DNA of 10,825 nucleotides, taken from positions 1-10,825 of the forward strand of contig JASHSN010000186.1 of the NCBI GenBank assembly GCA_030038695.1, in the 5' to 3' direction. The first letter of the stretch is position 1. Each line of letters starts with the position of its first letter. The DNA comes from Nitrososphaeraceae archaeon. GTDB taxonomy: Archaea > Thermoproteota > Nitrososphaeria > Nitrososphaerales > Nitrososphaeraceae. Positions 6,185-10,571 of this stretch are shown here, piece by piece. The position numbers were made by a program, and so were the translations under genes. The notes under the pieces were generated by a model. It was not told the origin of the DNA. It saw only the letters and a program-made list of their open reading frames with translations, and made no database searches.

Positions 6185-6640
6185 TTATTGGAGAACGTTA
6201 GTAAGCTTTGAAATTAATTGTTGGTGTCCATCAATCCGCATTTCTGGAGGTAACTGCAAATATAAGCAAAGATACTTGTCTCTGCTTTCTGTCAGGGGCG
6301 TTACGGCTAACTTTAGACCAATATTTTTATCTATTTCAGTTATTTCAAAATGGGCCCTATTTGAGTATTGTTCGCGATAGCTGCGGTTTGTTATATCCTT
6401 AAGTGTTGGTATTAAATATTCATAACAGAAGGAGTGACAAGATTGTGGTAAGAGTGTCTGATCTTGCTGTTGCATCTTAGGTGCATATAGAAGGCTTGCC
6501 CGATGACTATAAATGTGAAATTTCTTGGATTTGGCCAAAATCAATTTCCCTTTTGAATCAACAACAGCTGCGAATTTGACAGCTTTGCTAGCGTACAATG
6601 AAATCAAGCATATTTCATGAAAGAAGTCTGCTTCTTCCAA
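6185..6640 (-). CDS. Roadblock/LC7-like small protein (DUF6659-like)
   Basis: The 151-aa product starts at TTG 6640. Residues 21-38 (Val-Lys-Phe-Ala-Ala-Val-Val-Asp-Ser-x-Gly-Lys-Leu-Ile-Leu-Ala) match the Ile-Arg-Phe-Ala-x-Val-x-Asp-x-x-Gly core of the thaumarchaeal roadblock-like DUF6659 family. A later strand-rich segment (Lys-Leu-Ala-Val-Thr-Pro-Leu, then Tyr-Leu-Cys-Leu-Tyr-Leu) matches that family's second half. Such proteins are often scaffold or GTPase-regulator relatives; no partner is encoded nearby. TTG is the only start in frame before a stop, and a TATA-like element (minus strand of 6662-6671) sits 26-27 bases upstream, as expected for a leaderless mRNA. It is divergent from the Cys-rich gene at 6750. 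The assignment is by pattern recall, moderate confidence. Confidence 0.6.
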   Translation of the reverse strand: MEEADFFHEICLISLYASKAVKFAAVVDSKGKLILAKSKKFHIYSHRASLLYAPKMQQQDQTLLPQSCHSFCYEYLIPTLKDITNRSYREQYSNRAHFEITEIDKNIGLKLAVTPLTESRDKYLCLYLQLPPEMRIDGHQQLISKLTNVLQ

Positions 6641-6661
6641 TTGCCATATATCAGGTATCTT

Positions 6662-6671
6662 TGATAATATT
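6662..6671 (-). promoter_or_regulatory. TATA box for the leaderless TTG gene at 6640
   Basis: The minus strand reads TAATATTATC, centred about 27 bases from TTG 6640. The spacing is that of an archaeal leaderless promoter and supports the TTG start. Confidence 0.45.
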
Positions 6672-6710
6672 AACTATTTGGAGAAATTGTAGGCAAACAC
6701 AACGATCTGA

Positions 6711-6723
6711 TTTAAATATAAAA
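6711..6723 (+). promoter_or_regulatory. TATA box for the Cys-rich protein gene
   Basis: TTTAAATATAAAA lies about 33 bases before ATG 6750, predicting a leader of only a few bases. With the minus-strand box at 6662-6671 it makes a compact divergent promoter region of 109 bases. Confidence 0.55.
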
Positions 6724-6749
6724 ATAGCGAAGGTATGTGACCAGCTAAA

Positions 6750-6986
6750 ATGACTTGTAAAGGAATATGTATACGTCATAAAGCTCAGAAACCGGTTGGA
6801 ACAGGTCGTTATTCTACTGGACAGAAGCGTTGCCAGATATGTGAGTTATTCTTAAAATGGGATGGCCTATGGTGTCCGTGTTGTGGTTACAGGTTGAGGA
6901 CAAGACCACGTAATCTGAAATATAAAGTTAAATTGAGAGCAAGAAGAGAAGATCAGCAATTATTGTTACAACCACGACAAAATTAG
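6750..6986 (+). CDS. Conserved Cys-rich zinc-ribbon protein of Nitrososphaeria
   Basis: This 78-aa protein starts MTCKGICIRHKAQKPVGTGR. It has Cys3 and Cys7 near the N-terminus and a zinc-ribbon-like pair, Cys28-x2-Cys31 with Cys42-x-Cys44-Cys45, separated by an aromatic Phe-x-Lys-Trp-Asp-Gly-Leu-Trp core. The tail from residue 49 is strongly basic (Arg/Lys), fitting a DNA- or RNA-contacting extension. I recognise this as a small protein family recurring, often in several copies, in soil ammonia-oxidising archaea. Its function is not established; a transcription- or chromatin-related role is inference. ATG 6750 is the only sensible start, with a TATA box close upstream. A hairpin follows the stop (6992-7024). 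Confidence 0.75.
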   Translation: MTCKGICIRHKAQKPVGTGRYSTGQKRCQICELFLKWDGLWCPCCGYRLRTRPRNLKYKVKLRARREDQQLLLQPRQN

Positions 6987-6991
6987 CAGCG

Positions 6992-7024
6992 GTTCTCCGA
7001 CAAGCAAATGCATGATCGGGGAAC
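6992..7024 (+). other. 3' hairpin after the Cys-rich gene
   Basis: GTTCTCCGA (6992-7000) pairs with TCGGGGAAC (7016-7024), 9 bp with one G-U wobble and a 15-nt loop, beginning 5 bases past the stop. No T-tract follows closely, so it is more likely an mRNA 3' stabiliser or processing site than a classical terminator. Confidence 0.4.
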
Positions 7025-7141
7025 ACTTATGCTTGAATAAGCTCCGTGAATGAGTTCATAAGTTTATTTAACCGTCATCCCTTACAAAATTATACTGCAT
7101 TATTGTTACGATCTACACCATTAAAGGCACGTCAGAACCAT

Positions 7142-7162
7142 AATGCGTAGATAAAACGCATT
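7142..7162. promoter_or_regulatory. Hairpin/dyad upstream of the zinc-ribbon gene promoter
   Basis: AATGCGT (7142-7148) and ACGCATT (7156-7162) are perfect inverted repeats with a 7-base centre. They end 15 bases before the TATA box at 7178, in the position where archaeal activators or repressors bind. A regulatory role is inferred from position only. Confidence 0.4.
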
Positions 7163-7177
7163 GCATAGAGAACCAAA

Positions 7178-7184
7178 TTATAAG
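7178..7184 (+). promoter_or_regulatory. TATA box for the leaderless TTG gene at 7207
   Basis: TTATAAG is centred 26 bases before TTG 7207, exact spacing for transcription starting at the initiation codon. It supports the TTG start, since the ORF contains no ATG at all. Confidence 0.55.
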
Positions 7185-7206
7185 CTTGAACTGGATATAA
7201 TCTGTC

Positions 7207-7530
7207 TTGGGCCAAAACGAAGATCTGGAGGAAAAGAAATTGTTAGGTTCTGGTGGCTATGTTTTGGCTAAGCTAACAGAACAAGAAGAACTGAGAGCTA
7301 GCCTAGGCGTTCCTCAAATATTCTTAGCTAACATTGACAGATTAAGTGAAGATCGATTTACAAGGTACTTCTGCAAAAAATGTAGTAGGGAATATAATGG
7401 CTGCCCAAACATAGCATACGAAAATCCAAATGAAGAGATAGGGAATGGTATAATCCTTATTGAGAAGGGAGAATATCAGTGCAAGATATGCAATAACATA
7501 ATAGCAATTTACCGCAAGTTCAACAGATAG
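7207..7530 (+). CDS. Small zinc-ribbon protein, TTG start
   Basis: The 107-aa product has an acidic N-terminus, a Gly-Gly-Tyr-Val-Leu-Ala-Lys-Leu-Thr-Glu-Gln-Glu-Glu-Leu segment around residues 16-29, then a C-terminal metal site. Cys56-x2-Cys59 with Cys66, and Cys92-x2-Cys95 followed by beta-strand-like Ile-Ile-Ala-Ile-Tyr, fit a zinc ribbon with a roughly 30-residue insert. No enzyme motif is visible. The absence of any Met beyond the start, an in-frame stop three codons upstream, and a TATA box at 7178-7184 all point to TTG 7207. It is probably a Nitrososphaeria-specific regulator or RNA-polymerase-associated ribbon; the family is not named with confidence. Confidence 0.7.
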   Translation: MGQNEDLEEKKLLGSGGYVLAKLTEQEELRASLGVPQIFLANIDRLSEDRFTRYFCKKCSREYNGCPNIAYENPNEEIGNGIILIEKGEYQCKICNNIIAIYRKFNR

Positions 7531-7700
7531 GAAAATGGGCTTGCTGCTACTAGCTAATTGTCTTTACATCCCATGACTGGAAGAACGGATACCCAATAGC
7601 ATTACAGCGTGAGCTGCGAGTTTAGGTCTAGATTCACAATTCTATAACATTCTTTGTCACAAGATGTTTTAGTAAAATTATACTAGTCGATTCCTATATT

Positions 7701-7714
7701 AAATTATTATAGGA
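7701..7714 (+). promoter_or_regulatory. AT-rich TATA region for the gene at 7739
   Basis: AAATTATTATAGG is centred about 30 bases before ATG 7739, giving a near-leaderless transcript. The sequence between 7531 and 7700 shows no gene. Confidence 0.4.
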
Positions 7715-7738
7715 TATCTCAGTTGTGGAAAGATAGAA

Positions 7739-7972
7739 ATGTCTGCAAGCATTGAGGAAATTTTCATTTCATTGAAAAGAAATGGATTCGATATATCTAT
7801 CTCAGAGGTTGAGGAAATTCTGGCAGGATTGGTTGAGGAGGGTTTTATTCATAGACAAATGCCTTCTGGGTCAGAGAGAACAGATCAGGGTTGGTACGAT
7901 GGTTTCACTGATATTAGGCAATTCTGCTTTCCTTACGTAGGTTCCAATCGGTCAGGAAAGGGATACGTTTGA
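7739..7972 (+). CDS. Small winged-helix-like protein
   Basis: The 77-aa ORF starts at ATG 7739. Residues 3-38 form three predicted helices (Ser-Ile-Glu-Glu-Ile-Phe-x-x-Leu-Lys, then Ser-Ile-Ser-Glu-Val-Glu-Glu-Ile-Leu-x-x-Leu-Val-Glu-Glu-Gly-Phe-Ile) ending at the start of a wing. This is the usual layout of short winged-helix DNA-binding domains. The remaining 35 residues are Gly/Ser/Tyr-rich without a clear fold. The Leu-x-x-Leu-x-x-x-Gly-Phe-Ile turn is typical of archaeal wHTH proteins. It could be a regulator of neighbouring small genes, but that is inference. A GGAAAG sequence lies just upstream but may be chance, given the TATA spacing. Confidence 0.6.
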   Translation: MSASIEEIFISLKRNGFDISISEVEEILAGLVEEGFIHRQMPSGSERTDQGWYDGFTDIRQFCFPYVGSNRSGKGYV

Positions 7973-8167
7973 CCATCTACAGCAATCATGGATGATTGAT
8001 ATAGTGGGTAAAACTATAGCAGCTTTTCATTTTGAAGAATTTTTGTCTATCTCCATTAGGCGCATTGATTCTATTGGCCTTTGTTTGGCGCGACTACCGA
8101 TTTGTTCATATTATGAGGATTGAGCAAGTAGACCGGTGGTAGTTGACATTATAATGGAATAACAAAA

Positions 8168-8392
8168 TTGTCAGAGGAAGAACGACAGAGACAGATGGAG
8201 AAGCTAAGGCGCAGCGCAATTATGGCTATGAACCCGCGTGAAGGTATTAGAGCAGTAGAGGCATTAGCGGCGTTTGGTGAAGACGCCCTTCCAAGACTAT
8301 TGGCAATCTGCGTAGATAGCAGTATGGCGAGTGACTATGTTAGAGAAGCAGCAATTTCAGAAATCAAAAAGCTAAAGCGGCGTTCTATGTAA
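8168..8392 (+). CDS. Small helical-repeat (HEAT-like) protein
   Basis: The 74-aa product is almost entirely helical: a charged Glu/Arg/Gln N-terminal helix, then Gly-Ile-Arg-Ala-Val-Glu-Ala-Leu-Ala-Ala-Phe-Gly-x2-Ala-Leu-Pro-x-Leu-Leu, then Val-Arg-Glu-Ala-Ala-Ile-x-Glu-Ile-Lys-Lys-Leu. The latter two resemble a pair of HEAT-repeat helices, so it may be a protein-binding adaptor. Two starts are possible. TTG 8168 gives the full charged helix. ATG 8195 (65 aa) suits the TATA-like TTATAATG at 8149-8156, which would place transcription near 8178. A T6 tract at 8400-8405, eight bases after the stop, is a good terminator. The partner is unknown. Confidence 0.6.
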   Translation: MSEEERQRQMEKLRRSAIMAMNPREGIRAVEALAAFGEDALPRLLAICVDSSMASDYVREAAISEIKKLKRRSM

Positions 8393-8399
8393 CATGACG

Positions 8400-8405
8400 T
8401 TTTTT
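8400..8405 (+). terminator. T6 terminator after the helical-repeat gene
   Basis: Six consecutive T residues start eight bases past the TAA at 8390-8392, as expected for archaeal T-tract termination. Confidence 0.45.
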
Positions 8406-8502
8406 CGCTCATTATCTATTCATGCCATGCTACCACGGTATGGGTGTGTGCTGCATGTGTACGCAATACCTCACGCAGATGTCCTGGGTGTTGAGCAACG
8501 AT

Positions 8503-8536
8503 GATAGACGTATAATATAATTATATTCCGTCTATC
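8503..8536. repeat. 34-bp dyad with TATA-like centre
   Basis: GATAGACG (8503-8510) and CGTCTATC (8529-8536) are perfect inverted arms. Between them AATATAATTATATT (8514-8527) is itself a perfect palindrome. The element can form a cruciform, or act as a symmetric operator overlapping a promoter that could fire in either direction. The gene-free 8406-8502 before it shows nothing notable. Confidence 0.5.
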
Positions 8537-8632
8537 CTCTGTAAGAAAGAGGCTAGAAATATGGAAAGCGATGGCCGAGATCAAATTTCCTAACTCCTAC
8601 GCTCCTGGCGGCTATATGAGCTTCATGAGTTC

Positions 8633-8655
8633 GCGCACTTTTCGCGCCTTTTTTT
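8633..8655 (+). terminator. Hairpin plus T7 terminator without an upstream gene
   Basis: GCGC (8633-8636), a 7-nt loop and GCGC (8644-8647) are followed by C and seven T residues (8649-8655). It points to plus-strand transcription ending here, but the nearest upstream coding gene stops 240 bases away and has its own T6 tract. The sequence 8540-8632 may therefore be a short non-coding RNA or an unrecognised small ORF. Confidence 0.4.
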
Positions 8656-8760
8656 GCGTATTTACGTTGTTTCAACTTGGTTACCGATGACAACTATTTT
8701 AGCAGAAATCTTATTAGCTTGCAGTAGCAACTCACTAACCAAATAGAATTCTAGAAGTGG
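8634..8760. repeat. Dispersed repeat, copy 1
   Basis: This shares with 9583-9691 a series of conserved blocks in the same order: TTTGCGT, GTTTCAACT, GATGACA, ATTTTAGCAGAAA, TTAGCTTG, AGT-GCAACT, CTAACCAA-like and TTCTAGAA, with small indels between. On the minus strand both copies can be read as a related peptide (Leu-Gln-Ala-Asn, Ser-Ala-Lys-Ile, Val-Glu-Thr), so they may be relics of a gene. Neither is intact. The possibility of a decayed mobile-element end or a shared RNA is also open. Confidence 0.6.
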
Positions 8761-8844
8761 AGCTCTTCAGAAAGGGTGATCATCTAGTGATTGAAACAAG
8801 TTTTCACATTATCCTTCCATATGCATTCTGAAAGGTGTGCGGTT

Positions 8845-8857
8845 ACCCGCGGTAATG
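8845..8857. promoter_or_regulatory. Dyad TTACC-CGC-GGTAA overlapping the start of the 45-aa gene
   Basis: The five-base arms are perfect and the last base of the dyad abuts or overlaps ATG 8855. It could be a repressor site or an mRNA hairpin occluding the start. Inference from position only. Confidence 0.3.
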
Positions 8858-8992
8858 CCACAAAATAAAGGGAAGGACGGGCAATGTGCTTTTCGTAGAC
8901 AACACGGACACAAAAAGATAGAAAAAGAGGACAGAATGCTCATGGAATATGTTATGGATTGCTATGGCTCCAACACATCAGCAGTACACTAG
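8855..8992 (+). CDS. 45-aa Cys/His-containing small protein
   Basis: ATG 8855 opens a 45-codon ORF. It has a basic, Gln-rich N-terminus (Lys-Gly-Lys-Asp-Gly-Gln-Cys-Ala-Phe-Arg-Arg-Gln-His-Gly-His-Lys-Lys) and a C-terminal amphipathic helix with Met-Leu-Met-Glu-Tyr-Val-Met-Asp-Cys-Tyr-Gly. The composition (two Cys, a His-x-His, charged helix) is that of a genuine small protein rather than noise. TTACC-CGC-GGTAA spans the bases just before the start codon, and a C-T5 tract follows the stop (8998-9003). I do not recognise a named family. It is the only credible gene in the 8393-9868 stretch. Confidence 0.5.
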   Translation: MPQNKGKDGQCAFRRQHGHKKIEKEDRMLMEYVMDCYGSNTSAVH

Positions 8993-8997
8993 GGGGG

Positions 8998-9003
8998 CTT
9001 TTT
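8998..9003 (+). terminator. C-T5 tract after the 45-aa gene
   Basis: Six G then C and five T directly follow the TAG at 8990-8992. A short T-tract terminator is likely. Confidence 0.35.
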
Positions 9004-9061
9004 CTTGAAAATACTGTACAAAACGTGGCATTTATTCAGGAAAAGGATGTGTGTACCCATC

Positions 9062-9101
9062 ATCTGACAGCTATCTGACGTTCATCTGACAGCTATCTGA
9101 C
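9062..9101. repeat. Four ATCTGAC heptamers at exact 11-bp phasing
   Basis: ATCTGAC occurs at 9062-9068, 9073-9079, 9084-9090 and 9095-9101. The spacers are AGCT, GTTC and AGCT, so the array is also two 18-bp units at 22-bp spacing. A partial fifth copy (ATCTGGT, 9112-9118) follows out of phase. Eleven-base phasing puts all sites on one face of the helix, which is characteristic of cooperative protein binding (operator or iteron-like array). No gene starts immediately downstream; the nearest promoter is the TATA box at 9372. Confidence 0.75.
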
Positions 9102-9355
9102 TTCGTAATTCATCTGGTCTTTAACATTCACACATCATATTTTATGGGCGATCCTACGTCAATGATTGATTGCATAGTAACTATTGGCTACTATTGAATT
9201 ATTAACGTTACAAATTTACAAGTTTGAAGTCATAAAAGAGTCCGAAGCCACTTATTTTCAAATGGAACCATAAAACAGGTATTTTTGGTAGTTTGGTTTC
9301 AAATATTTGCCTTACTTGACTGAAAATTCCTATCAGACTGATTTAGTGTACTGCG

Positions 9356-9371
9356 TGGGATTTGAATCCCA
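9356..9371. other. Hairpin TGGGAT-ttga-ATCCCA abutting the TATA box
   Basis: Six-base perfect arms enclose a 4-base loop. On the minus strand the sequence resembles a tRNA T-arm, but no tRNA surrounds it. It overlaps the position of the B-recognition element of the promoter at 9372-9379, so it may be an operator. Confidence 0.4.
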
Positions 9372-9379
9372 TATATAAA
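9372..9379 (+). promoter_or_regulatory. Strong TATA box of the RNA candidate
   Basis: TATATAAA is the closest match to the archaeal consensus in the window. It predicts initiation near 9402. No convincing ORF follows, only a structured segment, so it may drive a non-coding RNA. Confidence 0.5.
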
Positions 9380-9401
9380 GGGGTTCAGTTGTTTCGTAGT
9401 T

Positions 9402-9549
9402 ATCACAACAAGAAAGGGAGTGAAGCTATATCTATTGTGCTTCTATGTAAAAGCCTCTCTACGGCTATATCCTTCTAGGTCATGCACAATAAGGGGTCAG
9501 CTAACCATAGAGAATTCGGAATAGGCTTTTACATGTCTTTCAACAAACT
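9402..9549 (+). ncRNA. Candidate structured non-coding RNA
   Basis: Downstream of the TATA box at 9372, ATGTAAAAGCCT (9445-9456) is the perfect reverse complement of 9523-9534, with inner support from TCTCTA (9456-9461) against TAGAGA (9508-9513). ATTGTGC (9434-9440) also pairs perfectly with GCACAAT (9484-9490), crossing the first helix, so either a pseudoknot or two alternative folds is possible. AGCC/GGCT (9452-9455/9463-9466) offers a local hairpin competing with the long helix. The direct repeat AGTTGTTTCGT flanks the segment (9387-9397, 9550-9560). Only a weak 34-codon GTG ORF exists inside. Ends are estimated from the promoter and the CTAG/T-rich stretch near 9550. No known family was recognised. 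Confidence 0.35.
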
Positions 9550-9582
9550 AGTTGTTTCGTTATTTAGCTTAGCTAATCAGTG

Positions 9583-9691
9583 TGCACTTTTTGCGTGTTT
9601 CAACTGGATTACTGATGACATAAGACAATATTTTAGCAGAAAAATTAATTAGCTTGTAGTGGCAACTGACCAACTATTCTAGAAATAGAAC
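9583..9691. repeat. Dispersed repeat, copy 2
   Basis: This is the partner of 8634-8760, about 930 bases away in the same orientation. It is the shorter copy, lacking about 20 bases present near the 5' end of copy 1 and 6 bases near the TTCTAGAA end, and carrying about 5-6 extra bases after GATGACA. Its minus-strand reading frame contains stops, so it does not encode an intact protein. Confidence 0.6.
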
Positions 9692-9772
9692 CTAATCAGA
9701 ATTCAGCATATGTTCGTTAAGTGCACGGCCCGACTCTTCGTCTCATGACATTATTATGGATAACGTGGTAGA

Positions 9773-9801
9773 GATATTTGATTTTTGTTGTATCAAATGT
9801 C
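9773..9801. other. Hairpin GATATTTGAT/ATCAAATGTC
   Basis: Ten-base arms with one G-U wobble enclose a 9-nt U-rich loop. Just beyond lies AAGCTTAAGCTT (9819-9830), a perfect palindrome overlapping CTTAAGCTTAAG (9822-9833). Both precede the gene at 9869 by 40-95 bases and may be regulatory. Confidence 0.35.
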
Positions 9802-9868
9802 AAATGAAGTGAACGAAAAAGCTTAAGCTTAAGTACTGACTGCCAATTATTGAGACTCGAAATAAAAT

Positions 9869-10033
9869 ATGGACGCAAAATCAGTAAATAATAATGATGA
9901 TGAGAACTATGAAAGCCTTGCCTGTGGTATAGAAAGAATAAAGAAAAATAGCAAGTATTTGTCGAATCGAGAAAAACAACAAATGGATGAAATATACTAC
10001 ATGGTCAGATACATGTTAAAGGACAAGACTTAA
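9869..10033 (+). CDS. Small charged helical protein
   Basis: ATG 9869 starts a 54-aa ORF with an Asn/Asp-rich N-terminus (residues 6-14) and then a helical, Lys/Glu-rich segment with Ile-Glu-Arg-Ile-Lys-Lys and Met-Asp-Glu-Ile-Tyr-Tyr-Met-Val-Arg-Tyr-Met-Leu. One cysteine (Cys19) is present. There are no membrane segments. The balance of charged and hydrophobic residues is that of a soluble small helical protein, perhaps a helical hairpin. An AT-rich AATTATT about 20 bases upstream is a weak TATA candidate. The family was not recognised. Confidence 0.55.
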   Translation: MDAKSVNNNDDENYESLACGIERIKKNSKYLSNREKQQMDEIYYMVRYMLKDKT

Positions 10034-10132
10034 AATGTTGAAGTCTGTCCATACATGAGCGCTCACGCATGCATTCGTATTCTATACTGACGTTCCCTCA
10101 ATCTCAGTGAAATATATTCATATGTATAATAT

Positions 10133-10255
10133 ATGGCTCTGGGTAAAAGTTCAGCAGTTATAACAATTCTTGCTATAGCAGCAATATACTTTATCCTGGT
10201 ATTCGTTTTGGTACAGATGATAAGAATACTGGAGAGTTGGTCAGTATATCCCTGA
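10133..10255 (+). CDS. 40-aa single-pass membrane peptide
   Basis: ATG 10133 opens a 40-codon ORF. A short MALGKSS head is followed by a strongly hydrophobic stretch (residues about 8-30: Ala, Val, Ile, Leu, Phe, one Gln) and a polar tail ending Glu-Ser-Trp-Ser-Val-Tyr-Pro. This is one clean transmembrane helix with a short cytoplasmic lysine, a common design for small membrane proteins in archaea. AT-rich TATA-like sequence (10110-10118, AAATATAT) lies just upstream. The opposite strand has a longer ORF with no protein-like features, which I take to be its shadow. The function is unknown. Confidence 0.55.
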   Translation: MALGKSSAVITILAIAAIYFILVFVLVQMIRILESWSVYP

Positions 10256-10399
10256 TTGCAAATCACTCCATGTTCTATGTCAGAGGTTGAAGATGAAAGA
10301 CGTCCTGGGTAATCATGTGCTTCTTAAGATGTTAAGCCAGCATATTCGACTATTCCATAGGGATAATTGTCATAGATCAAATGATACGGGCCTGCTATT

Positions 10400-10477
10400 A
10401 TGAATCCACACTTAACACAGGACAACGGCAACAAAGAGTATTACGAGCACACAAGAATTACTATTATTGAGGATTAA
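10400..10477 (+). CDS. Very small ORF (25 aa), doubtful
   Basis: ATG 10400 gives a polar peptide with Asn, Glu, Tyr and His in the first 18 residues and a Thr-Ile-Thr-Ile-Ile end. Codon choice looks protein-like, but length and lack of any promoter or ribosome-binding signal keep it doubtful. The surrounding 10256-10541 has no better candidate; a 36-codon ORF at 10293-10403 is equally weak. Confidence 0.2.
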   Translation: MNPHLTQDNGNKEYYEHTRITIIED

Positions 10478-10541
10478 ATGACATATCTAATAGTGAAGAG
10501 ATGGTCTCATTAATGAATTCGTTGAGAATAAATGGAGGATG

Positions 10542-10553
10542 AATAAAATATAC
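10542..10553 (+). promoter_or_regulatory. TATA box for the secreted-protein gene
   Basis: AATAAAATATAC is centred about 25 bases before ATG 10572, the spacing of a leaderless archaeal promoter. Confidence 0.5.
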
Positions 10554-10571
10554 GAATAACATTTTGAAGAC

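Noticed and set aside
8571..8690. 39-codon ORF
   Set aside because: It runs through a hairpin/T7 terminator and into the dispersed repeat. Its C-terminal half is low-complexity Phe-rich, from the T-tract.
9062..9118. CRISPR array
   Set aside because: Repeats are 7 bases with 4-base spacers, far too short, and no cas genes are nearby.
9353..9375. tRNA T-arm-like sequence on the minus strand
   Set aside because: The loop does not have G53 before TTC, and no acceptor, D or anticodon arm can be built around it.
9420..9522. 34-codon GTG ORF after the strong TATA box
   Set aside because: The ribosome-binding purines overlap the start codon and the peptide is not protein-like. The RNA structure explains the segment better.
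10063..10266. 67-aa minus-strand ORF
   Set aside because: It is the shadow of the 40-aa membrane peptide at 10133-10255, which reads far better as a protein.
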